Assembly (NCBI RefSeq): GCF_001949145.1
Contig: NW_019091566.1
Span: 11,347-42,422 of the forward strand
Source: Acanthaster planci
Taxonomy: Eukaryota > Echinodermata > Asteroidea > Valvatida > Acanthasteridae
DNA length: 31,076 nt
Reading direction: 5' to 3'
The notes under the pieces are model-generated. The model made no database searches. It worked only from the letters and a program-made list of their open reading frames with translations, and had not been told where the DNA came from. The stretch's first letter is position 1; the number at the start of each line of letters is the position of its first letter. This document shows, in pieces, positions 1-12,200 of this stretch. The translations under genes were made by a program, and so were the position numbers.

Positions 1-216
1 AGTGGTTAAGGTACTCTGTCAGATCACTTTTTGTGCGTTCACAGGCAAGAGTTTTGTTTGGTTAGTTGAACTAATTTGAATTTGAAATTTTAACCCAATT
101 TTTACAGGATCACATTAAAGCTGCACCTGCCATGAGCACATACATGTATGTCTGACTACCGGTATGTTGGCAGTACCAAAATCAGTTGAGGGGCAGTAAC
201 TGACTACCAGTACAAA
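1..216. other. Upstream flank / probable 5' UTR or promoter
   Basis: No coding signal or recognisable core promoter (no clear TATA box). It holds an ACATGTATGT stretch near 141 and one ACCGGTA-type motif near 158. Probably 5' UTR or promoter if exon 1 is right. Confidence 0.3.
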
Positions 217-227
217 ATGACTACAGA
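217..227 (+). CDS. KHDC4: KHDC4 putative exon 1 (start codon, 11 nt coding)
   Basis: ATG ACT ACA GA followed directly by a consensus donor GTAAGT at 228-233. The exon ends two bases into a codon. Exon 2 supplies exactly the one missing base, giving [12 protein letters not shown], which fits a family whose KSKWD-like motif lies near the N terminus. The context CAAAATGA has A at -3. This is an inference from phase and splice signal; another start upstream or outside the window is possible. Confidence 0.5.
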
Positions 228-3200
228 GTAAGTATATATAGAACTCTCTTGTGGTCAGAGCTCTTATTTCATAAATTGTACATGTATGTCAGTTTCAAAT
301 GAATGCTATAAGAAAATGTCCTGCATGTGCAGCAGTGTAACTGGATCAGACAATATTGCTTAAACATGTAGCATACATGTACTGGTATATCACCTTCTTG
401 GTATTAGTGTAGAGAGTTGTACAAATATTCCTTCGTCCATACATGTACATACATGTACATGTAAGTATGTGCATGGACATTGTATGCTTCAATTTAATGA
501 ATGAGAAACACTTTCTTTTCTAAAATGGCAATTTCTCATGTACATGTACAGGTTCAATGTAAGTGATACTGTCAAATCCTCTTTTAAGAAGTTAAAAGAA
601 GTTTCTTTTCTGTTTTTGTTTATTGTATGTTGGTGTGTGTGTGTGTTTTTTCACAGAACAAAGCGCAAATCTAAGTGGGACATACCCAAAGCAGAGGATG
701 AGCCTGGTGATCATGGGTCAAGTCTTGAGGCTGCATCTGCAGCTGCTGCAAAAATTAATGCCATGTTGATTGCCAAAGGAAAACTAAAACTACCAACAAC
801 TGTGGTGTCATCTGCCCAGCAAACACCCAAACAAAAGGTACACTTTAGATTGTAATACATGCATGACCATTCAAAATTCCTTAGTAAGGCACTTGATGAT
901 ATCATAATGACAAAATAAATCATGTTTAACATTGGGGAAAAGTCCATCAGAAAAACTTTGCATTCGTCAATGATTAGTTAAACAAATTGTCAATTAAGTT
1001 TTAGACCTGTGGCAAATGTATTTAGGTTTTCATTTACAAATGATTTTCAACATACCATTTACATTGGAAACTTGATTTTGAAATAGGAAATGACTTTCAA
1101 TTTCCATAGCCTGAGGTAAGTGATTTTGGATTTGTAATGTGATTGAGGGGAAATAATGAAGTTTGAGAGAAAATTGAATGGCAGTGATCAGCCACCATAG
1201 ATCTTTTTCAGGAAACACTTTTGGTTCAATAAAAAGAAGTTACATGTATAATGGGCGAGAATCAAACAGCAGTCATTAAGTCTGCGATTTCAATATTGAA
1301 TTGCATGTACCAGTACTTGCTTCGACAACCATGTACTGGGTGGCACAATGAAATCTATGATGACGCTGAGATTTAAGCGATCTGCAGCATTGGATGCATG
1401 TAGTGAATACACAGTACATGATTTTAACTTGATTAGACATGCACTCTGACATGCAGGCATAAAGGTCATTGTCTACTTATCTTCAAGTTTTTGCATTTAT
1501 GTAAATAGAAATGAAGCCCTTGTTATATTGCATCTGATGATGTCATCATGATGCAGGTATGCAGCTTTTCCTAGGATGAGCTTACACCCGTATTTCCTTG
1601 TTTTACACTTCACACTTATGCCATTGAAAATTGAAAAACACTGTACAAAGTCTTGTCAAGATCAGAATTTCCTTGTTTTTTTGTCAAAGCCCAAGTTGCA
1701 TCCTGATGATGTTGTTCTACTTTATTCTTCATGTCTAAGATTTTTTGTGTAACTTTAATGAAGATGGAAGATTGCCAAGTGGCCCAAAAAGGCTTCCATA
1801 ATCCGTGTACAAAGTCAATGGTCAAAAGATACTCAAAATTCTATACAAAATCAGATGATGACCTCATCATGATGTCATAAATTGGGCATCATGTTTGCAT
1901 CAAGGTATTTATTGGCTGTACCTGTAACTTTGATGATAATTTAAAATGTGCCTTGAAAATGTGTACGAACTCAAGGGGCTGAAATAATTGAAAAATCAAT
2001 AATAAATCACTTGATGACATCACCGTGACAACGTTGTTTGAGGACCATCTATGCATAAGGGTTGTTCATTGGTGTAACTTTGATGAAGATCCAATATTGC
2101 AAAGTGACCAGAGTGGCACCTAGAAAAAATGTACAGAAAGTGAATGGGGTTTTAGGGAGAAACTCTTCAAGAAAAAAATCAGAACAAATGTACATGTAAT
2201 TGCTTTTGCACACAGCTGTGCAAAAGCCCATTAGGAAATTATCATGTAACAACCATACAGGGAAACTGAATAGATGCTAATATGTTGTTGCATTCCTTAA
2301 ATATCAGGCTTGTGGTAGCATGCACTTTTACTATTGTTCATTTAGGATGTGATATTTGGGGTCAACAATTAAAGATACATGGGATGCAAAGGGGTTGGGT
2401 GACAGTGAGCCTGTACGGCTGGGTTGTTGTTCTCACTTCTCTTCTATTGCTCCATTTACGTTCATAAGTGGTTTCAAAGGTGTAGCTTGTTAATTAAGAT
2501 TCATGTACATATAACTGTGCAACTCATCAGGGGCAAAGTTATAGAGACAAAGTTGAATATAAACTATGGCTTGGTGAGACCATAGGAAATCCAAGTCACA
2601 CAGAGTGGGATTAATCCTGGTGTATTGCATTGCAAAAATTGGGCCGTAGTGGGGGCTGTCCCAGGCCACCACGGTGACAAACAACAGCTGGATGGGGCCA
2701 GCGGTACATACACATGTATGTACCGACCGCACTGCCACTCAGACTGCAATGTGATGAGCACAGTGATTGAATCGCCGGACTATGCACCATTGGCTCAGTG
2801 TAAAGACAGGGAGGGCCAGAGCAGCGAGGACACGGGTGTCTCGCCCTGCAAGCAGTTCAGACATGGAGATGACGGGCTGCTACGATGCTACAGCTTGCTC
2901 TACTAGCACGCTGGGCTAGTTGATGGAATTACCACAGGGTCTAACCGCACTATGCACTGCTGCACTACATGTACAATGTACATGTGTATGTTAGGTTTCA
3001 TTGCACACAACAAGGGTTTGGTTCGTCGCACCTGACTGACGAGCAGGCAAAATTTGCTCTATTTATAGGGTTTAAAGGCTTAAGAATTAATAAAATATGA
3101 GTATCGTTGAACTGCTCAACCAATGGGAACTTCCATCTCAAAGGGTCATGACTTCCTGCTAGAGGCTTGTGCAAGAATCTACATGTACACGTACATGTAC

Positions 3201-6200
3201 ATGTACATGTAAGTGTCGTGTGTGAAAAGGTGAAATACAGAATAAGAAGTCACGTGTACAAAAGTGTAATTTCAGGTGCAAATAGGGATTACACAATCGT
3301 CCCAGAAAATGACTGACAGTTACAAAGTCTTAGGTAACTGAATGTTAGCATTCTAGGGAGTCTTACATACATGTACATGTACCATGCCCATCCACTTGGA
3401 GGGGGGAATTTCCAACATGTCATACTGAGCAGAGAAAACACAAAGGAGTGAAGGAACACGCGATCACACCAGAATACAGCATGAATAACTTAATACAAAA
3501 TCAGCATCTCTGCGACATTTCCATATGCATACATGTCGCCAAGCTAAATAAGAGACCCTGGGAATGCAAGGCAACAAGAAAGCATAAAACATGGGGGGCA
3601 CTAGAATTTCACCTTCAAGGTTTGTGAGTGCGCAACAGCATCAATTACCGGTATGTACAAAGAAATCAACTGGAGCGGGATTTAAACCTGCAACCTCTGG
3701 AATAGGAAATTATCACTGTAAGTTCATGTGAGACTGGACAGGTTTTTTTCAAGTATGATTTTTCAAGAGCCAAGAGGTCAAAGTTTGAAAGCACCCTCGG
3801 CTGTTTTTTAATGAGTATTCAAATATGGGTGCTTCACAGTACACTGTGCCATCGAGAGGTTGCCATAGAAAGTCCATTTGTGCAGTGCATTGTAGGAAAT
3901 TGTATTTTGCCAGCTGCTAAAGGGTAACTTGAATTATTCCTGATGTTTGTCAGGGAAGAAGATCCAAAAGTGTATTTTGAGTAGCAGATATAATCTAGAT
4001 CCTTTCCCCTGCTGATGGACATGTACCATGCTCAAATTCAAATTGTGGCAAGGTGGCCATGCTTTTGTTAATGGCCTCTCTGTAGCAACCTCTTGGTGGC
4101 AAACTGTACTGTCAATTGCCCCATTCATTTACTTTTTCCAAGACTGTTAAAAAATAAATATTTGGATACATAGATATTCATCTTTTATCACTTTGAACCT
4201 GGTCTAGGTACTTAAAAGCAAAGAAGAGCCAATCATAGCAGAGGTGGAGATAAATGATGTTCCATTACAGTGCCGGAATATGTTGACTCGTGGTTCTACC
4301 CAAGAAGAGGCAAGTTCATCAAATTCCTGTTACCTTTTTTCACAGAAAACTATTTAATTTGTGATTAAAGAGGTTGTTGACTGCACATTTGAAGCAAGAT
4401 ATGGAATGGAGAGCACCCCCCCGACACCAATGAAACAAAGGGATTTAAATAAAAGAAATTTAAACCAGGGGATATGATTGAAATCTCATTGGAATTATTA
4501 ACCACCTTCCATGTTGTCTAAGCCCAGTATAGCACCTACATGTATATGTACATGTTTATGTACCGGTACTTTCATCATGTAGCTTCTTCAGAGATACAGT
4601 GCCAAGAGTAAAGTACTGTAGCTGGTTATAAACCAGACTCTACGTTTTGACAAAACCAGCTTTCACAGGAACTTGTTTAATCAGAGACTTCCACTTAACT
4701 TAGTTAAGGACCAGTGAGTGAAAAAAAATGCCATCAACAACATGTTCATGTACGCAAAACATGTACATGTTTTACACACTATATGTGTAGGCAAACAGAT
4801 CGCATTTTACCCTGTTCTAATGGCTACAAAAAGCAGTCTCATTACAACAGGTTTGTATCCACCACCTTTATTACTAATAGAGCGGTGACTCAGGCTTAAT
4901 ATTAAACTCACTTTATTAAAAACTTTTTGTTACTGGTTTTGGTTTCACTGCATAATGACCAACATTTCTAATCCCAACGAATTTCCTGTGGAGATAAAAA
5001 GTACATGTTCATGTGCATGTAGGTGTACTTTGCTAAATTCACAGGTTGAAATTTAAATGAAGTGATGAGATATCATGATTATAAATCCTTAAATTCATAC
5101 ATCCAAAAAAGCTGATTTAAACAAAACAAGAGGTTTAAATTGAACCCCCAAATTCTGGCAACCCAGATTAAATGCACACATATGCACCCATGCATCTTAT
5201 CAATGCTACATGTACTGTATGTGTACCGGGTTTGAAGGGCTCACAGAAGGGGATTTGCCATTCAAAATGTGCAAAACTTAAAAAAACAATGTAAATCGGT
5301 TCGGGAAAAACAAAATTGGAGCATCTTTACCTTTAAAAAAATTTTTAAATGTTGATTTAAATCAATGATTGAAAAATATTGTTTGACTTAAATCGCCATT
5401 TAGATTGTTAATTTGAATAAATGAGATTTAAATTGGTGAAGTTCTCTGGAAGAATTTATGATTATATTAATGTATTTCATAGTTTATCGCCAAAAGTTTG
5501 GGTGTGTCAAAAGTTACCCAAAATAGTTTTGCTGAGCAGTGAGCTACTGTACATGTACTTTTGAAAATAAAAGCAGGAATTTCAGGTCATGATGAACAAA
5601 TTGAGGGATTGTGCTACAAACATACCATTACATACATGTACATGTACATGTAGGTACCTGTAGCTGTAATCTAGTGAGACGAATACAAAAAAGTTTGCCA
5701 AAGTTATTTTTCAAATCTTTGCCATGTAGAAACATGTTCACGTACACATATTTTCAAAATTACCCTCACCATGCATGCCATGTGGAAGGCACCAAGATGG
5801 TAGTGTGTCATTGTAAATTGGTGATTTTAAGGTAAAGCGTTCGAAGGATAATTACATGTACATTACAGTTACATGTGGTAACCTCATTCAATACTCTTTG
5901 AGGATAACTAGCATTATTTGAATATTGAACGTCTGTTGTAACATGGCAAACAGACATACACCGGTATCCTGTCAATACATGTGTATGTGCATGCTCATTT
6001 TCATTAACCAGAATTTTTCAAAATTTTGCTTTTGGTAACCTTCAGTGATCCTTGTTAAAAAAGCCTCAATAACCTGCAGAACTCGTTTTGTGTTACACAG
6101 ATAAGTAAAATGAGCGGTGCTGCAGTTTCCACTAGAGGACGGTTCATGTCATATGAAGACAGAGCTAAGAACAATATGGGGTAAGTGAACATACTCTTCT

Positions 6201-9200
6201 CAATCGTTGTTGTACTTTAAGTTGATGAATCCAGGAATGAATACCAAATTCATGCATCTAGAATTTATGCAAGTTTACAACTTATGCAGATTATACTCAG
6301 AGACTGATTATTTTTGTATTAGGCATTATACATGTAATGCTGCATATTCTTGAAGCCTTTGTAATACGCCTCTTGTCAGTTTGTGAGTTTAATGGATAAT
6401 TCAATTTATTACATGTTTGTTCATGTGAATTTAAAGAACTCAGTTTACCAGATTTTATTCAAATTTATCTTGCAAAAGGCTTATTGGCTGGACCTAATAC
6501 TCAGCATCTTAAGAACCTGAGACAAAACAATTGGAAATTTTTAGAAGAACTGCATAACTGCAGCAGACGGGAGGTTTGCTGTTAACACCTTGCTAATGCA
6601 AGTGTTTCCCAACCCTGACAATCCTGTCCCAAACAAGGCCAGGTTTTCTTTTCATGTACTGGTGCATGTACATGTAGCAGTGTTGTAGAGCTGCAGGTTA
6701 CAATCAAAATACAATCTGCATGCCGACAAGTGTAGTTGCAAATATATGTGCTATTCCAGCCTTCCGCCACACACTTATGGGTTTGTAGTGTGTGGCATTC
6801 CATAACCTTAGAAACCTGTTTGTGCGTCACCACACAAATCAGGGCTAAACTTCTTTGATGATACCAGCTACGGCATGGCTGCTATATAGAAATTCCGTCC
6901 ATTCTTGTTACAGGTACACATGTACAATCAATGAAAGCAACAGTTTACAAAACACTGACAAGGTATCAAAGATTATTGTCTCATGTTTGAGCTGAGCAAT
7001 GATCTTTTCCAGAAGAGGTTATTTAGTGCCAAAAAGTGCTTTCTTTGGATATGTCTACCTAATACGGGGAAATTCAGATGCTCAAAAAGCTGGATTTTTG
7101 TAGGGGAAGGGGTCTGTTTTGAAATTCGGTCTTGAAATTCGAATTCAGAGGTTGGATTTTTGTTTCTGATTATTTGAAACTTTTGATTTTCATCCCAGCA
7201 CTAGCCAAAACCAGCTATTCTATTATTCTCATGGTCAGACATTTGGCAGGTTTAGTGCATTCCTACATAGTATTTCCCCTTTGCGGTGCATTAAAATGCC
7301 ATAGTGACATCTTGCCAACCATGAAAGTTGCAGTACCGGTATACTTACATGTACATGTATGTATGTACTCATGTTCCAAACCAAATGTACATGTACCTCA
7401 TTCCAATCCTATGATATTTAAAAGGAAGGTTAATTATTGCAATATAAATGTATGCAAACATGCATTTTAAAACTCTTACATGCAACTTAAAGATTACTCT
7501 TTTTACACTTTTTAACTACAGAGAGAGACCGTTATATTTGTGTGTACAAGGGCAGAATAAGGATTGCGTGGATAGTAAGTACCCACCTTACATGTGTATC
7601 AAAGATTGAACTTTTAATATACATGTACATGTACCAGTATGTATATCTAAACTCTTATGGTGTGACCTTACGTCAGTCAGCTGTGCATATACATGTACAT
7701 GTACTTCCCTCAAGGAGTGCAGTGGAGGACCTTTCAGCAAAACTACTAAATGTAGCTAATGTTCAGACATTTTAACATCAGAAAATTACATCAGAAATTC
7801 CTGTCACAAAAGCTAGCCATGGCGCTCAGCAGAAATGGCTTTCAAAAGTGAGTTGTTTAAACCCAAAATATTTCTGAATCCGAATTTATGTGGCATATCT
7901 ATAATGGCATCCAAGTCATCATACTACAGCTTGATTCTGACTTTCTTCTACTGTTGAGGTAGCATCACGGATGAAAGTTGAGTGTGACACTACAGGGACC
8001 TACAGGTATAGAAACAATTTGACAATGGAACAACTTTAGATTTGTATACAGTAGCCCTGAAATTCATATCACAAGAAAAGTGCATTTGCTGAATGTAATT
8101 ATTTGCTGCATGTATTATTTCATTATATTTCATGAAAAAAGAAAAACATGAAAATGGCTCAAAACATAAATGGCCAAGCCCTTAATTCCATTGTAGTTTC
8201 TGCCTTCATGCCCCAAAGTCTTTGGGTCATTGCCGGTTCTTTAGTGTTGATGCCATGTGTACTGAAACATGTATTTCTAGACTGAGATCGTTATTTCAAT
8301 TCAGAGTTCTTGTACTACACTACCATATAAATTGTATGTACCGGTACATGTACATGTATATTTAAAGCTATTATAGGGTAGATGAAGGAATGATTGAACT
8401 GCATTGTAAACATCACATTTTGCAATCACAGCAAATGAACAGAATATACCCACAGAAACAAATAATTACAAAATGCCCTCAATCAAACAACCAATCAAAC
8501 ATAACAGTATCGCCCATCATAACGACACAACAAAACATTTTTGCCTGATTAAAATTGAAAAAAAAAACAAACATGATCTACATGTACACTCTGTGCATTA
8601 TTCAGAATTATGAGGGAACCTTCTTCTATGATGAAATCCAGTTAAAGGGAGGACTTTTGTCATTAAAACTTACATGTAATTGCAATGTGCAGTGGATTAG
8701 TCATATCATTTGGCCTGACAGTGAAAGGGTGCATGCATGCCGGCGGTGCACACACGTAGTCTGGTGCTTTTGTGCGGCATAGATCATTCTGCACACCACA
8801 GCTACATTGTACAGCGATTCAATGATCACATCCCATAAACAACCCCTCAAGGAATGCCGTTTCTCTAAAAATCCTTTGTTCATGTGACTTTTATAGTTGT
8901 TGATTATAAATTTGTAATAAACGCTAATTTTAGTGCTTCATGATTTGTCAACTCAAAATGCAATTTTTAACGGTCTAAAATTGTCATGCACATGACGAAG
9001 TTGAAGGCATTGATTGATTTTAAAGCACTAAAGCTGAAGGACTGCTGAAGGTTTTCTTCTCTCCGATCATGATGTATTCTAAGGGATTGGGCCAATAGGA
9101 ATCTGGTGATTTTGGACCGAAAATGACCGATCAAAAAACCCCAGTTTGCAAATTGACCAAAATTTCGTGCCAAGGATTGTGTGTTGACCGTAAGAAATGT

Positions 9201-12200
9201 ATGGCATAGGAACTGTACAGTGCAATGCCGTATGCACTGTGCGTGGAAAGAAGTGTGAGCACACATTTCAGCAATAAAAGTGCTTGTGTCTTATTATGCT
9301 GCCTTTATCTTGCTGCATACATATGTAAATTACATGTACATGTAGACATGTGGCATCACAACCACCAATCATAAAAAAGGAAGAGTATGCTGCATATTCA
9401 TAACTCACAGACATCAGTGGACCTGGTATATTGAGTGCGATTTCTAATTTTCAGTAATATAAATGACATATGTATATGTTGTTTTACTTTTTGACCAAAC
9501 TGTACTTCCTTAAATTAAAAAAAATTATCCGTCACTAATAAATGACATTTCTCCTCAAAACAAATTCGTTACATCTGCGTCAACCTAGAAAAAACAACAA
9601 GCAACATTTTTTCAAACATTTTTTTCAGAGCAACATTTATCGTAAATGCTACTCTGAAAAAATGTATGCAAAAAACAACACAGTGTATATTGAACATTTT
9701 GTGTTTGCATGTTGGTTAAAAGTCCTACCTGTACTGTACTCTTTCTGTAATATTTGTACCAGATTAATATTTTATTTTTAATTGAACATTTTTAAAAATC
9801 CATGTTTTTCAGCAATATGTCGCCCAGTTTTTGAAAAAATTAACCCTATACTTATCATTATGTTTGCACAAATATTGTTTTGAGCATACAGGAGAAACTT
9901 AAACACATGTACATGTGTCCTCTCTGCTTTTTGCAGAAGCTGTTCAAAGAATCCGCAATATTATTGATGAAAGTATAAGTAAGTCAAAGGGAAGGGGCAA
10001 GGGGAAGAGTCGACTGTTTGGACAGATGGAACCTGCCTCAGCTGTAACCTCAGCACCACCTCTCCTTGGAGGATCATTTGTACCACAGCACCAAACCCCT
10101 CTTATGACAGTTCCACAATCAACACCCACACCAGCAGTGCCAACTGGGGTAACTATTGTATTTACAATGTTCTACCAACTCTTGCATCTTTAGAGAAAGA
10201 CCGCCCCTNNNNNNNNNNNNNNNNNNNNNNNNNNNNNNNNNNNNNNNNNNNNNNNNNNNNNNNNNNNNNNNNNNNNNNNNNNNNNNNNNNNNNNNNNNNN
10301 NNNNNNNNNNNNNNNNNNNNNNNNNNNNNNNNNNNNNNNNNNNNNNNNNNNNNNNNNNNNNNNNNNNNNNNNNNNNNNNNNNNNNNNNNNNNNNNNNNNN
10401 NNNNNNNNNNNNNNNNNNNNNNNNNNNNNNNNNNNNNNNNNNNNNNNNNNNNNNNNNNNNNNNNNNNNNNNNNNNNNNNNNNNNNNNNNNNNNNNNNNNN
10501 NNNNNNNNNNNNNNNNNNNNNNNNNNNNNNNNNNNNNNNNNNNNNNNNNNNNNNNNNNNNNNNNNNNNNNNNNNNNNNNNNNNNNNNNNNNNNNNNNNNN
10601 NNNNNNNNNNNNNNNNNNNNNNNNNNNNNNNNNNNNNNNNNNNNNNNNNNNNNNNNNNNNNNNNNNNNNNNNNNNNNNNNNNNNNNNNNNNNNNNNNNNN
10701 NNNNNNNNNNNNNNNNNNNNNNNNNNNNNNNNNNNNNNNNNNNNNNNNNNNNNNNNNNNNNNNNNNNNNNNNNNNNNNNNNNNNNNNNNNNNNNNNNNNN
10801 NNNNNNNNNNNNNNNNNNNNNNNNNNNNNNNNNNNNNNNNNNNNNNNNNNNNNNNNNNNNNNNNNNNNNNNNNNNNNNNNNNNNNNNNNNNNNNNNNNNN
10901 NNNNNNNNNNNNNNNNNNNNNNNNNNNNNNNNNNNNNNNNNNNNNNNNNNNNNNNNNNNNNNNNNNNNNNNNNNNNNNNNNNNNNNNNNNNNNNNNNNNN
11001 NNNNNNNNNNNNNNNNNNNNNNNNNNNNNNNNNNNNNNNNNNNNNNNNNNNNNNNNNNNNNNNNNNNNNNNNNNNNNNNNNNNNNNNNNNNNNNNNNNNN
11101 NNNNNNNNNNNNNNNNNNNNNNNGCTCACTGCACGTCCCCCACAAAGGGCTGTGCAACACAAAAACTTGTCCTAGTTTTTTTTAGCAACATGTACAGTGT
11201 GCATGTAGCGTGTGCTATAGATCCATAGAGTTAAGGGTAATTCAAAATTTTCAATGATTTTTATCAAAATTGTTTTGACCCACCTCCCCCCATTTTCAAT
11301 TAAAAAACTAATTTTGTTCATCCAGTGTTTACATATAGACAAACGTACTTGTAGCATGCATGGTGCGGCCATGTTGAATGAAGTGCTCTGACCAGATAAA
11401 AAGTTCTTTTTTTGGCATAAGTGACTGTTCTCCCATAGACGATTTAAAGTTTAGCAGGCTGTAGCACTCTCGATTACAGCATTTTCAAGGCCAAGTATCA
11501 TGTCCCAGTTAAACACCAAAATATTTATGTGATACTACGCAGCGGTGTATGGGCTGATATGGGCCGGCCATTGCTCCGTTCAAGAGCATGCCCAGCAATG
11601 GTCAAACAGGAAATCCGGTTTCACTGAAGTGCTGAAAATACAGTGGTGTGCAAAATTATTTGAACACTTGGCACATTGAGACTCAATTAAGTTGCTTTTA
11701 GTGAAATAAACCATTTTAGCAATGTTTTCAAATTATGGACATACATGTACCTAATATCCAGACAACCCTAGTAACCAGCTATTTGTTCATCTCTCACAGT
11801 TACCTGTATTCTGTTACACGTAGTTCTTTCATCCAAATGGGTTGCAGTGTTCTTTGTGTCCTTATTTACCGGTAATTGAGATTCTAGGTTTTATGGTGAA
11901 GGTGGCAAGTAAAGGTACATGTAATACATGTAGGTTTGTGGTAGCACCATGCAAAATCTCTCTTTTGTGAGTGAGTTTAGTTCTGATAAGATGTAGAATA
12001 CTCAACGTTTCAGATAGTATGCTCTCTCCGCCATCAGGAGACAGGCAAGCTTTGGTGGTCATCAGCGGCAACCTTTTGTGAAGAAAGTAGGCATAAAATT
12101 GTAAATACATTTTGAAAATCTCCTAGTTTGGGGAAAGGGTACATAAAGCCCAGAGCACAGATCACCATGGCTTGAACATGGCAAGGGCAAAGAAGGAACT

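Larger units (their letters stand above)
838..4207 (+). other. KHDC4 intron 2
   Basis: 3.4 kb. Holds a decayed tandem array of about 160 bp monomers at 1535-2180, a GC-richer island at 2625-2960 with no recognised product, ACATGT arrays (for example 3181-3211), and a possible minus-strand tRNA-derived SINE remnant near 3670-3720. Short ORFs here show no family similarity. Confidence 0.6.

Noticed and set aside
538-656. Upstream extension of the exon 2 frame with a start codon at 538
   Set aside because: Covers a GT microsatellite and a polypyrimidine tract ending in CACAG, so it is intron, not coding; the KHDC4-like sequence starts only after 656.
8555-9266. Short frames on both strands in intron 5
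   Set aside because: No recognisable domain, no conserved motif and no splice context; expected by chance in this length of AT-rich DNA.
10119-11175. Long open frames on both strands across 10119-11175
   Set aside because: They run through 915 N and have no real sequence content apart from a few flanking codons.
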